Assembly: GCA_026398715.1 (NCBI GenBank)
Contig: JAPLSI010000077.1
Location: 1 to 17,531, forward strand
Reading direction: 5' to 3'
Length of the DNA: 17,531 nucleotides
Source: Gammaproteobacteria bacterium
GTDB taxonomy: Bacteria; Pseudomonadota; Gammaproteobacteria; Xanthomonadales; Xanthomonadaceae
Part shown: positions 1 to 7,524 of the stretch, piece by piece
Layout: each line of letters starts with the position of its first letter
Position numbering within the stretch: the first letter of the stretch is position 1
The notes under the pieces: generated by a model
Told to the model about the DNA's origin: nothing
Seen by the model: only the letters and a program-made list of their open reading frames with translations
Database searches by the model: none
Position numbers and translations under genes: made by a program

Positions 1-94
1 AGTGGGCGCGCGCGAGCCGCTGGTAGTCGAGCCACTGCAAGGCCAGTGTGCCCGCCGCCAGGAAGACTCCGTAATAGGCTGCCCGTTTCCACAT
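1..94 (-). CDS. N-terminus of a membrane-anchored protein, possibly a LuxR-type regulator (partial)
   Basis: Only the first 31 codons lie in the window; the rest runs off the left edge. The peptide starts MWKRAAYYGVFLAAGTLALQ and continues to WLDYQRLARAH. This is a short basic start followed by one hydrophobic membrane segment (residues 5-22) and a charged stretch. From memory, Xanthomonadales carry membrane-anchored proteins with this kind of N-terminus (a conserved LQWLDYQR-like stretch) followed by a second hydrophobic segment and a C-terminal LuxR/GerE helix-turn-helix. That assignment is recollection, because no DNA-binding domain is visible here. There is no good Shine-Dalgarno sequence before the ATG, so translation may depend on the gene 62 bases upstream (157-408) on the same strand. 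Confidence 0.5.
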   Translation of the reverse strand, partial: MWKRAAYYGVFLAAGTLALQWLDYQRLARAH

Positions 95-156
95 GTGCGC
101 AGGATACACAGCCCCGGGCGGGCGGGTGCTGCGCTGCGTGTGCCTGTCCTGATGCT

Positions 157-408
157 TTACGGCACCCGCACGGTCACCAGTTGCTCCAGCCCCGGCACCG
201 ATTCGGTGGCGTAGCGGCGGCGCACGTCGGTGAGGCAGTTGTCCACGATGGCCTTGGGCTGGTCTTCGTGGCGTTTGAAACGACCAGCGAGAAACTTCCG
301 GCCGCGTTCGGCCCGCGTGTAGAAATCCAGCGGATCGGCGGCGATGATTTCTGCGGAGCGCACATAGTACTGTGCGCGCCGGTCGATGCTCATGGTTGAG
401 TAATTCAT
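157..408 (-). CDS. Small conserved-looking hypothetical protein (83 aa)
   Basis: The 83-residue protein starts MNYSTMSIDRRAQYYVRSAE and ends with VTVRVP. I chose the start at 408 because a GGGAG ribosome site lies 8-9 bases upstream (on the minus strand, AGGGAGAAG before the ATG); an in-frame ATG further upstream has no such site. The protein is charged and soluble-looking, with many Arg and Asp residues, no signal peptide, no membrane segment and no cysteine pair apart from a single Cys. It is probably mostly helical (RRAQYYVRSAEIIAADPLDF, then TRAERGRKFL). I do not recognise the family and assign no function. It lies 62 bases upstream of the partial membrane-protein gene on the same strand, so the two may be co-transcribed. 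A 9-bp inverted repeat sits in its upstream region at 445-478. Confidence 0.75.
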   Translation of the reverse strand: MNYSTMSIDRRAQYYVRSAEIIAADPLDFYTRAERGRKFLAGRFKRHEDQPKAIVDNCLTDVRRRYATESVPGLEQLVTVRVP

Positions 409-444
409 GGCTACTTCTCCCTGAGAATGTAGTCCGCTTCGCCC

Positions 445-478
445 CGGATCACGGTTGCGCCTGCATTGGCGTGATCCG
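445..478. repeat. Perfect 9-bp inverted repeat upstream of the small gene
   Basis: CGGATCACG at 445-453 is matched by its exact reverse complement CGTGATCCG at 470-478, with a 16-base spacer. Within the spacer, CGCC and GGCG flank TGCATT and could form a nested smaller hairpin. No T-run follows on either side, so it is not an intrinsic terminator. It lies 37-70 bases upstream of the ATG at 408. It could be an operator for a dimeric regulator or a hairpin in the 5' leader. Neither is shown by the sequence alone. Confidence 0.45.
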
Positions 479-549
479 ACCTTACTCACCTATCCTTAAC
501 GCAGTCCTTAATGGATGGCGGCTGCAGGAAGTCGTTCAGCCGCGTGACA

Positions 550-580
550 GAAAAAGCGGGCCCGGCACTTGCCGGACCCT
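550..580 (-). terminator. Intrinsic terminator of the patatin gene
   Basis: Read on the minus strand, a 10-bp stem (one G-T wobble) with a 2-base loop at 558-579 is followed within two bases by TTTTTC (551-555). It begins about 25 bases after the stop codon of the phospholipase gene (605), so that transcript should end here and not run into the small gene at 408. Confidence 0.85.
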
Positions 581-604
581 GTCATTGCAGCTTTTCCTGT
601 GCAG

Positions 605-3600
605 CTAGTTCGTTCCGGTACGCGGCGGTAGCCAGATCTCCAGCACGCCCCGGCTGCCCTTCACCGTTGGCGGAAGGTTTCGCAGCGTGGTGTCGGGCGA
701 CACGATCGATCGCACTGCGTCCACGCAATCGGCCGATGCGCCCGGATGCGCGACCACGGCCGGCGACGACCAGACATAGGGCGGTTGGCGGATGTGCAGG
801 AAGATGCGTGCACCCGAGGCCGCGCATGCCGAACGCGCGCTTGCCGTGGGAATCTGCATGGGCATGGGCACGGGCGCGGCTTCGGCGAGCAGCGGTGCGT
901 CCTGGACCGCTTCGACCTGATGGATCACCTGCGCCTCGGTGTCGGGCGAAGGCGAAGGTGGAGGTGGCGGCGGCGGTGGAATCGCGGCGGGTTCTTCCTC
1001 CGCCATCGCGTCTTGCGCAATGGCTACCGACGCCATGTCTGCGGGCGCTTCCGACAGGTCGGCCACGGCATAACGGGGCAGTTTGTCGGCGAACCAATAA
1101 TCGTAGAAGGGCTTGGGCTCGGAAGTCAGGTCTGTGTACAGGCTTTCGCAGGACTGCTTGTCGTTGCCCTCCGCCAGCGATTCGCAACGCGAGTTCAGCG
1201 AACTGCGAAGGTAATCGAAGCGGCCATCGCCACGCCGCTCGGACTGTTCGGCGAAGCCGCTGAACTGCGCCGCGAGCATCGTCGCCAGGCTGCCTTCGCG
1301 GATTTCCTTGCTGAGTGCGACGAACAGCGTGTCGTAGTCGCGATTCTCCACGCGCCGCGACTCGCGGTATTGCTCGACGCCCTGCCAGGTCGCCAGCAGC
1401 ACGCTCAGCGAGATGCCTGCGCCCAGCGTCGCTCGCGCCGTCAGGCCCGCGCGGTCGCGCCGGCCGACCTTGGGGTCCTGCGCGCGGGTCTGTTGTTCCG
1501 CCTTCAGCAGGCTGGACGGCGCGTGGGTGATGTCCGTCACCGCGGTTCGCGCCTGTTGGATCAGCGTGTCGGTCAGGCGCTCGCCCAGCAGCAGGCCCAA
1601 CTGGTGGTAGGCCTCCCACTGCGCCTCGTCGAAGAACTGGTCGCCGGTGGATTGTTGCGGAAAATCGGGATTGCGATCGGCGTAGGCGACGATGTCGAAG
1701 GGCATCTTGTCGAGGCGACGCGGCTTGACGATGAGCAGTGCGCCTTCGGTCCCGTCGCGGTACTGGATGCGGCCCAGCACCAGCCAGTTCGATGCAGCTT
1801 CCGGACTGATGTTTTCAGGGGTGCCCAGGGCGGCGCCGAGTTCGTCGGGCAGTTTGTCGCCAAGCTTGGCCGGGTCGACGAACTCGATGGTGGCGCCAAA
1901 ATCGATCTTCGCTTTCCGCACCAGCGATTCGAGGTCCGCGAAGAGATATTTCGGGTCGGCGCCGCAGTCGGCCGCAACGATCACCTTCGGGCGGCGTTTC
2001 AACAGCGCATAGATGCCGGTGTTGTCGAAGTGGCCGCCGTCCGACACGTACCAGATGGAACTGAACAACCCGGGAAAACGCGCCATGGATTCGGCGACGA
2101 TGGCGAGCGGCTTGGGCGCGAAGTCCAGCAGCGCGCTGCGCAAGCGCTTGGGCAGGCGCCCCGGTCGTTGGCTGGTGTCGATCAGGGACTTCGTCCAGAA
2201 GCCCAACCGCAGGCCCGACAGGAACAGCAGGCTGGCAAACCCGGGCGACGTGCGCGAACCCATGCCGGTGCTGGCCGCCGCGCCGGAAATTGCAATCCAG
2301 CGCGACAGCCTGCCGGGTGGATTCACGAAATCGGACGACGGCGCAAAACCCGTGCCCGGTTCCGCGCCCAACGAACCGACCGTCAGCGACACGCCCTTGC
2401 GGTCGGCGTTGTAGTTGCCGGTGCGGTCGTCCACCGATTGGTTGATGCAGCAGTTGATCAGGTGGATCGGGCCGCCGTGCCGGTGCGGGGTGTAGTCGGT
2501 CAGATCGACATCGTCGCCTTCGATGGCTTCGGTGAGTGGCGCGACGCGCCAGGTATTTTCCGGCGATACATCACTCAGGGACGAACTGGGAAAGCGCGCA
2601 TTCGGGCCGTCGCAGTTTCCCGACGACACATAGGCGCGCTCGATCCGCGCGCGATAGAAGTTGTGCAGCGAGGCGAGGTTGAGCAGGTCGAAACTGCGGC
2701 GGGTGGCGGCGACGTAGACCAGGCACAGGCCCACCACCACCGCCCAGGTAAACACCTGCGGCGCGTCGAGCCACGAGGCGTCCGCCGGCAACAGACGGGT
2801 GCTGTTCCAGATCGGGAACAGCGCGATGCTCAGCAAGGTCGTCCAGAACACCGCGACCAGCAGCGCAAGCACGATGCCCAACAGGTTGAGCGCTTTTTCG
2901 ATGTTGATGTTGGGCTGTTTCGACGAGGCCAGGCGGCGCTGGATTTCGGGAAGCGCAAGCCGGCCCACGGCCAGGGCGACGGCAACCAGGGCGGTCAGGC
3001 GATAGGGCGCGGAGATGTTTTCCGGGTCCCAGAACAGCGCGGTCAATCGCCAGGTAACCAGGTCCAGCACGCCCAACGCGAACATGGCGGCCAAGGCCCA
3101 CAGGCTGTACGCCAGTCGCTTCGTGCGCTTGAGTCGCAGCCCCACGACGGGCTTCTTTCGAACCAGGTCCACCACGGTCGCCAGCCACGCGGTAACCGGT
3201 GCCAGGCTGAGGAAGGACAGCACGTACAGCGCGACGATGGATGCAGCGGGCACGGCCGAGTTACCCAGGTGCAACTGGAAGCGCCGATCGGCGGCGTCGT
3301 TCAACGCCATGCCCAGCGCGATGCCGCCCGCAGCGGCTGCCAGGATCAGCAGCCAACTGGTCCAGCTCTGGGAATCGCGCGTGTACCAATACGCGAACAA
3401 CTGGTGCATCACCGCGAACACCGGCAAGGGCAACAGCCACCACCACACCGAATCCACCAGGCTGACGAAGGGCAGGCTTCTCAGCGAGCCGCCGTCCAGC
3501 GGCGGCAGCAGCGACACCAGCATGTGCGGCGCCAGCACCAGCGCAGCCAGCATCAGCACCAGTATTCCAATTTCCAGATGCGTGGACACGATGCCGCGCA

Positions 3601-4024
3601 GGATGGATGCCGTGGCGAATCCGAGGTCCTTGGCGCCGGCGGGCGTCAGGTAACGGCCGTTGTTGCGCAGCCACCACAGCCACATGGAGTTGTCTTTCGC
3701 GATACCCGCTTCCACGTCCTTCGCAGGCACGCCCGCGCGGAACAACCGGCCCACGCTCGCGCCCAGATAGCCGCCGCCGGAGACCGTCGACAGGTAGTCG
3801 AACTGTTTCAGCAGGCCATTGCGCGCCAGGCCGCGAACGATGCCCAGGCACAGCGTGGCGCTGCGCACGCCACCGCCCGACAGCGCGATGCCCCAACTGC
3901 CCTTCGGATCGCCGGAAATACCGGCAGCCTTGCGCCTTGCCTGCACGTGCTGGTCGAACTCGGACTTGGCCGCCTTCGCGCCGTCGTCGGCTTCGACCTG
4001 TGGATCGGTGGTCACGTGTTCCAT
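605..4024 (-). CDS. Large multi-spanning patatin-like phospholipase (1139 aa)
   Basis: The N-terminal part carries the patatin anion hole GGGVRSA (residues 50-56) and a nucleophile elbow STVSGGG with the likely catalytic Ser82. The catalytic Asp is in SDGGHFDNTG (Asp662). The two halves of the catalytic domain are separated by an insertion of about 300 residues (150-445) with roughly eight hydrophobic membrane segments. The arrangement recalls cPLA2-like bacterial patatins with ISGAA and VIVAADCGADP blocks after the insertion. A further hydrophobic segment lies near residue 860, then a charged region, a run of eight prolines (1016-1023) and a C-terminal tail of about 115 residues that I do not recognise. 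The family hydrolyses acyl chains of membrane lipids; the substrate here is unknown. An AGGGGA ribosome site precedes the ATG at a somewhat long spacing. An SGNH hydrolase gene lies upstream on the same strand. Confidence 0.9.
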   Translation of the reverse strand: MEHVTTDPQVEADDGAKAAKSEFDQHVQARRKAAGISGDPKGSWGIALSGGGVRSATLCLGIVRGLARNGLLKQFDYLSTVSGGGYLGASVGRLFRAGVPAKDVEAGIAKDNSMWLWWLRNNGRYLTPAGAKDLGFATASILRGIVSTHLEIGILVLMLAALVLAPHMLVSLLPPLDGGSLRSLPFVSLVDSVWWWLLPLPVFAVMHQLFAYWYTRDSQSWTSWLLILAAAAGGIALGMALNDAADRRFQLHLGNSAVPAASIVALYVLSFLSLAPVTAWLATVVDLVRKKPVVGLRLKRTKRLAYSLWALAAMFALGVLDLVTWRLTALFWDPENISAPYRLTALVAVALAVGRLALPEIQRRLASSKQPNINIEKALNLLGIVLALLVAVFWTTLLSIALFPIWNSTRLLPADASWLDAPQVFTWAVVVGLCLVYVAATRRSFDLLNLASLHNFYRARIERAYVSSGNCDGPNARFPSSSLSDVSPENTWRVAPLTEAIEGDDVDLTDYTPHRHGGPIHLINCCINQSVDDRTGNYNADRKGVSLTVGSLGAEPGTGFAPSSDFVNPPGRLSRWIAISGAAASTGMGSRTSPGFASLLFLSGLRLGFWTKSLIDTSQRPGRLPKRLRSALLDFAPKPLAIVAESMARFPGLFSSIWYVSDGGHFDNTGIYALLKRRPKVIVAADCGADPKYLFADLESLVRKAKIDFGATIEFVDPAKLGDKLPDELGAALGTPENISPEAASNWLVLGRIQYRDGTEGALLIVKPRRLDKMPFDIVAYADRNPDFPQQSTGDQFFDEAQWEAYHQLGLLLGERLTDTLIQQARTAVTDITHAPSSLLKAEQQTRAQDPKVGRRDRAGLTARATLGAGISLSVLLATWQGVEQYRESRRVENRDYDTLFVALSKEIREGSLATMLAAQFSGFAEQSERRGDGRFDYLRSSLNSRCESLAEGNDKQSCESLYTDLTSEPKPFYDYWFADKLPRYAVADLSEAPADMASVAIAQDAMAEEEPAAIPPPPPPPPSPSPDTEAQVIHQVEAVQDAPLLAEAAPVPMPMQIPTASARSACAASGARIFLHIRQPPYVWSSPAVVAHPGASADCVDAVRSIVSPDTTLRNLPPTVKGSRGVLEIWLPPRTGTN

Positions 4025-4051
4025 TGCGTTCGGTTCCCCTGGTGATTGGCG

Positions 4052-4174
4052 TCAGTCGAGATCGACTTCGAGTGTATCGAGTACATCCTGGATCGGATTG
4101 GCGTAGGCGTAGCTGCCGTTGTCGGGGCAGGCGAACAGCAGGCCCACGGCCGCGTTCGACGACTTGCCCGCGCC
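4052..4174 (-). pseudogene. C-terminal relic of a trypsin-like (S1-type) serine protease
   Basis: Directly after the stop of the SGNH hydrolase, in another frame, about 40 codons encode a protein-like stretch: GAGKSSNAAVGLLFA, then a short loop, then AYANPIQDVLDTLEVDLD and a stop at 4052. The pattern AVGLLFA...ANPI..VLD.L is what I associate with the last beta strand and C-terminal helix of bacterial trypsin-like peptidases, just after the GDSG serine loop. The serine loop and everything before it are missing: the upstream DNA codes for the hydrolase instead. There is no start codon with a ribosome site. I read it as the remains of a protease gene that once stood between the hydrolase and the phospholipase. 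The family call rests on motif memory. Confidence 0.5.
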
Positions 4175-5061
4175 TAGCGCAGGCGGAACAGGTTCCTGAT
4201 TTCCTGTGCGAACGGCTCGGACAGCTTCTGGAACATCGCGCCGGTCGGATGCATCTCGTCGAACCAGTCGTCTTCCCTGGGCACGCGATTGCGCAGGTCG
4301 AGGAAGCGGAAGTTGTTGCGGAAGCGGGCGTCGGCAGCCAGTGGCTGCAATACGCGTTCGACGAATCCGTCGATCATCAGTTTCGCGAAGCGCCGCTGGT
4401 CGTCGATATCGGGCAAGGAGATGCCGACATTGGGCCCGATCCACGGCCCCGCATTCTTCTTCAGCAGTGCGATCAGGCCGATGTTGGCGACGGTGAGGTT
4501 GGCGGGCACGCCCAGTTTCAGCGGATAGCTGTAGCTGTGGCCGATGATGGGCGTATCCGGGCGCAACTTGACCATGCTGGACAGTGCGCGCTCGTAGGAC
4601 TTGTAGATCTCGTCGAAGCGATTCGTCGCAACGACGGTCTGGAATGCCTGCGCGACCGTCATCCTGCCCTTGCCGGCGAAGGCCTTCTTCAGGAACTTGC
4701 TGACCAGGTCATTGCCGCCCGCGCTGATCAGCGCGATATCGAAATCCACCGAGCCGTACCAGCCCATGATGTCCTTCAGCCGCTTGGGCGCGAACATGTC
4801 GGTCGCCATGTCGCCGCTGTCCTCGGCCCGGAAGAACAGGCCGCCCTGGCCGAAGATGGGTACGCCGCGTGCTTCCTGTTCGGGCGTGGGAAATACCAGC
4901 CAGTCCAGGATGTTCATGCTGGCCGGCGTGGAGAACCACGAATCGCCTTCGCAAAAAACGACCGGCGTGCGCGCGCGCAACTCCGGGTGCCGCTTGAGCG
5001 TGCGATAGACTTCCCTGAACTCGCCGCGGCGAGTGCTGTAAACCGATTGGCTGCCGGCCAT
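4174..5061 (-). CDS. SGNH/GDSL-type hydrolase (295 aa)
   Basis: The three hallmark blocks of the SGNH superfamily are visible. Block I is FCEGDSWFS, with the nucleophile Ser41. Block III is SAGGNDL, with oxyanion-hole Asn117. Block V is DEMHPT, with Asp268 and His271 completing the triad. These enzymes cleave esters of lipids or acylated sugars; the true substrate cannot be told. There is no signal peptide or lipobox, so it is probably cytoplasmic. The start at 5061 was chosen for the AAGGGGGAA ribosome site just upstream; an upstream in-frame Met (5166) lies in the terminator of the preceding gene. The gene lies 149 bases upstream of the patatin-like phospholipase on the same strand with no terminator between, so the two lipid-directed enzymes may be co-expressed. 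The stop overlaps the first bases of the protease relic. Confidence 0.88.
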   Translation of the reverse strand: MAGSQSVYSTRRGEFREVYRTLKRHPELRARTPVVFCEGDSWFSTPASMNILDWLVFPTPEQEARGVPIFGQGGLFFRAEDSGDMATDMFAPKRLKDIMGWYGSVDFDIALISAGGNDLVSKFLKKAFAGKGRMTVAQAFQTVVATNRFDEIYKSYERALSSMVKLRPDTPIIGHSYSYPLKLGVPANLTVANIGLIALLKKNAGPWIGPNVGISLPDIDDQRRFAKLMIDGFVERVLQPLAADARFRNNFRFLDLRNRVPREDDWFDEMHPTGAMFQKLSEPFAQEIRNLFRLR

Positions 5062-5122
5062 GATGGTTCCCCCTTCATGGACAAATGACGAAGATTGGGC
5101 GGGCAAGCGGCCACTCGGCGGG

Positions 5123-5155
5123 CAAAGAAAAAGGGCCGGATTTCTCCGGCCCTTC
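5123..5155 (-). terminator. Strong intrinsic terminator after the RcnB-family gene
   Basis: A perfect 9-bp stem, AGGGCCGGA (5132-5140) with TCCGGCCCT (5145-5153), closes a 4-base loop. On the minus strand it runs directly into TTTTTCTTT. It separates the RcnB-family gene (ends 5178) from the SGNH hydrolase (starts 5061). A T-run also follows on the plus strand (5158-5162), so it might work in both directions. Confidence 0.88.
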
Positions 5156-5177
5156 CGTTTTTGCAAACCGCCTGGAC

Positions 5178-5852
5178 TTAGTAGAACAGGCTGTACATCA
5201 CCTGGCGCACGACGCCATTGGTGACCGACACCAGGTAGGCGTCCGAACCGACGCGGTTCCAGCGATAGCCACGCGGCGGTGCCGACAGGCCGTACGGACG
5301 GTAGTCAACATAGTAGTTGCTGCCGTAGTAGCCCTGGGGCAGGCGCGAGCCGATGTCGTAACGCGTGTAGCGGTAGCCGCGCGGCGCGTAGTAACGACCG
5401 GCCTGGAAACGACGCTGCGCCATGCCACGACGGTTGTCGCGACGGTCGTAGCGGTTGTCGCCACGCTGGTAGCGGTTGTCGTAACGACCATCGCGGCTGT
5501 CGAAGCGACCGTCGCGGTCGTAGTTGTCGGCCTGGTAGCGGTCGTTGCGGCCGTCGCGGTTGCGGTCCCAGCTGAGGTTGTTGCGGTTGTCGTACGTGTC
5601 GTACTGGTCGGAGACGCCGTCACGATCGAAATCGTCGCGCGAATCGCCGTAACGCGAATCGTCGTAACGCGAGTCGGCGTAACGCGAGTCGGCGTAGCGC
5701 GAGTCTGCGTACAGATCATCGTCGCGGTCGTCGTACGCATCGGACGAATAGCGGTCGTCGCGGTCGTAGTAACCGCTCTGGGCCGAAGCCGTGGAGGTCA
5801 TCGCGCCGGTCAGGATCAGGGCCGATGTGATAGCGAGCAAGGTCTTCTTCAT
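5178..5852 (-). CDS. RcnB-family secreted protein with Asp/Arg/Tyr-rich repeats (224 aa)
   Basis: A Sec signal peptide (MKKTLLAITSALILTGAMTS, cut near TASA-QS at residue 24) precedes a long, low-complexity middle (25-145) rich in Asp, Arg, Tyr and Asn. The C-terminus (about 147-222) ends YRWNRVGSDAYLVSVTNG, then VVRQVMY. This is the typical RcnB domain, named after the periplasmic Ni/Co-homeostasis protein of E. coli. The middle contains near-perfect YADSR pentapeptide repeats and three DxDxDG-like units (DFDRDGVSD, DRNRDGRND, DYDRDGRFD in spirit) resembling thrombospondin type 3 calcium loops. Metal or calcium binding in the periplasm is an inference. The start at 5852 follows an AGGAAA ribosome site. 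A strong terminator follows. The gene is divergent from the M64 peptidase. Confidence 0.85.
   Translation of the reverse strand: MKKTLLAITSALILTGAMTSTASAQSGYYDRDDRYSSDAYDDRDDDLYADSRYADSRYADSRYDDSRYGDSRDDFDRDGVSDQYDTYDNRNNLSWDRNRDGRNDRYQADNYDRDGRFDSRDGRYDNRYQRGDNRYDRRDNRRGMAQRRFQAGRYYAPRGYRYTRYDIGSRLPQGYYGSNYYVDYRPYGLSAPPRGYRWNRVGSDAYLVSVTNGVVRQVMYSLFY
5641..5712 (-). repeat. Tandem 15-bp coding repeat (YxDSR units)
   Basis: Five near-identical 15-base units encode YADSR YADSR YADSR YDDSR YGDSR (residues 48-72 of the RcnB-family protein). Two neighbouring units are almost identical in DNA, and others differ by one to three bases. Such a short tandem array can gain or lose units by slippage without breaking the frame. 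Confidence 0.8.
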
Positions 5853-6076
5853 GGAGGTTTCCTGGATGCGGAAGGTTCCGCGACGCCATGATGCCCGGTG
5901 CCGATTAATGGAAATTAAGTGGCAGGCGCGAAAACCCACCGCAAGGTGAATGGTGCCAGCGCGACCGCAGCCGCCCGCCGATCGTGAGATCGCCAGTTCG
6001 TCTTCCGACATGCGGTTGGATTACAGTAGTTGCCGCCCAGCGTCCCGGCCAGGGACGCACCCAGCGGAGAGTCGCG

Positions 6077-7489
6077 ATGCATCGTTTCCTCGTTCAACTG
6101 GCGCTCGCATTCGCCGCCATCCTGCCAGCCACGCTGAGCGCTGCGCCCGCCACCTTGCGCGTGGACATCCAGCACGGCGGCGACATCAAGACCGAGCACT
6201 ACGCGCTGGAGCGCGTGATGGTGGAAGCCTTGCCCTGGGCCGGCAACCCGGCGCGGCCGCTGGATGACAGCAACCGCGGCGCGAACTTCCTCGAAGTGAT
6301 CGATGCCGAATCGGGCAAGGTCCTGTACTCGCGCGGCTACAGCACCATCTTTGCCGAATGGCGCACGACCGACGACGCCAAGGATACCCAGCGCAGCTTC
6401 CAGGAATCACTGCGTTTCCCGATGCCGGAAAAACCCGTGCAGGTGCGCATCTCCACCCGCGACGCGGACAACAAGTTCTTGCCGGTGTGGTCGGTGCGCG
6501 TGGACCCGAAGGCGCTGGACATCGAACGAGTGGCGTGGCCGGCGCCTGCCAAGCCGATCGCCATCCACCACAGCGGCGAACCGGCCGACAAGGTGGACCT
6601 GCTGATACTGGGCGACGGTTATGCGGCCGAAGACCTGGCGAAGTTCGAGGCCGATGCGCGCAAGCTGCGCGACCACTTGTTCACGGTGTCGCCGTTCAAG
6701 GAGCGCAAGGGCGACTTCAATGTCTGGGCCCTGACCGTGCCCGTGCCGGTGTCGGGCGTCAGCCGTCCGTCCAACGACATCCATCGCGCCAGCGCGACGG
6801 GACTTCGCTACGACATCTTCGGCAGCGAGCGCTATGCGCTTACGCTGGACAACCGCGCCTTTCGCGACCTGGCCCAGTACGCGCCCTACGACGTGGTGGA
6901 AATCATCTTCAACGGCAAGACCTATGGCGGTGGCGGCATCTTCGGCCAGTTCAGCACGGCGGCTGCCGACAGCGACTGGACCAACTACCTGTTCGTGCAC
7001 GAATTCGGCCACCACTTCGCCGCGTTGGCCGACGAGTACTACACCTCGCCTTCGGTCTATGGCCCGGCGGCATCGGCCCGCAACGAGCCATGGGAGCCGA
7101 ACGTGACGGCCTTGCTCGATCCTGCCGCATTGAAATGGAAGCACCTGGTCAGCCCCGCAACGCCGCTGCCGACGCCGTGGCCGAAGGCGGAGTTCGAAAG
7201 CTTCCAGCGCGAGAACCAGGCGCGCCGCGTGAAGCTGCGCCAGGACCGTCGTCCGGAATCGGAAATGAATGCTCTGTTCACCGCCGAACAGGCGCATATC
7301 GACAGCCTGTTCGCGAAACATCCACAGCAACAAACGATCGGCGCCTTCGAAGGCGCCATGTACGAATCCAAAGGCTACTACCGGCCGCAGATGCAGTGCC
7401 TGATGTTCACGCGCAGCGACGAGTTCTGCCGCGTCTGCCATGACGCGATCGAGGACATCATCGACCTGTACAGCAAATCAGGTCGTTGA
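6077..7489 (+). CDS. Secreted M64-family zinc metallopeptidase (470 aa)
   Basis: A signal peptide (MHRFLVQLALAFAAILPATL, cut near SAA at residue 23) leads into an N-terminal beta-rich domain (24-160) and then the peptidase domain. VDLLILGDGYAAEDLAKF (173-190) is the usual opening of the M64 (IgA peptidase-like) domain. The zinc site is HEFGHHFAALADEY: His308, catalytic Glu309, His312, and a downstream acidic DEY expected to give the remaining ligand. The C-terminus has a Cys cluster (QCLMF...EFCRVCHDAIEDI), also usual in this family. Length is normal. The start at 6077 is set by GGAGA (6066-6070); upstream in-frame Met codons have none. Despite the family name, IgA cleavage should not be assumed; a periplasmic or secreted protein-degrading role is more likely. 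It is convergent with the transporter gene after a 35-base gap. Confidence 0.9.
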   Translation: MHRFLVQLALAFAAILPATLSAAPATLRVDIQHGGDIKTEHYALERVMVEALPWAGNPARPLDDSNRGANFLEVIDAESGKVLYSRGYSTIFAEWRTTDDAKDTQRSFQESLRFPMPEKPVQVRISTRDADNKFLPVWSVRVDPKALDIERVAWPAPAKPIAIHHSGEPADKVDLLILGDGYAAEDLAKFEADARKLRDHLFTVSPFKERKGDFNVWALTVPVPVSGVSRPSNDIHRASATGLRYDIFGSERYALTLDNRAFRDLAQYAPYDVVEIIFNGKTYGGGGIFGQFSTAAADSDWTNYLFVHEFGHHFAALADEYYTSPSVYGPAASARNEPWEPNVTALLDPAALKWKHLVSPATPLPTPWPKAEFESFQRENQARRVKLRQDRRPESEMNALFTAEQAHIDSLFAKHPQQQTIGAFEGAMYESKGYYRPQMQCLMFTRSDEFCRVCHDAIEDIIDLYSKSGR

Positions 7490-7524
7490 CGCCGACGGCT
7501 TCCCGCTACGCGGACGACTGTCGG

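Noticed and set aside
746..4045. A 1099-codon open frame on the plus strand opposite the phospholipase gene
   Set aside because: Its translation is dominated by Arg, Gln, His and Gly with no domain or motif, as expected for the antisense of a GC-rich gene. The minus-strand frame has catalytic motifs and membrane helices.
4052..4444. The protease-like segment as a frameshifted extension of the SGNH hydrolase or as an intact small gene
   Set aside because: The hydrolase ends normally after its DxxH block, no slippery sequence is visible at the junction, and the segment has no start codon with a ribosome site.
605..5061. Patatin gene as an effector of an anti-phage system (such as CBASS)
   Set aside because: No nucleotide cyclase, ubiquitin-like, HORMA or other defence gene lies nearby, and the protein is a large membrane-embedded type unlike the compact CBASS patatins.
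6407..7441. A 344-codon minus-strand frame opposite the M64 peptidase
   Set aside because: It has antisense composition only, while the plus-strand frame has a signal peptide and a HEFGHH zinc site.
7490..7524. Possible terminator between the convergent M64 and transporter genes (CCGAC...GTCGG)
   Set aside because: The stem is short with a long loop, and no T-run follows on either strand.
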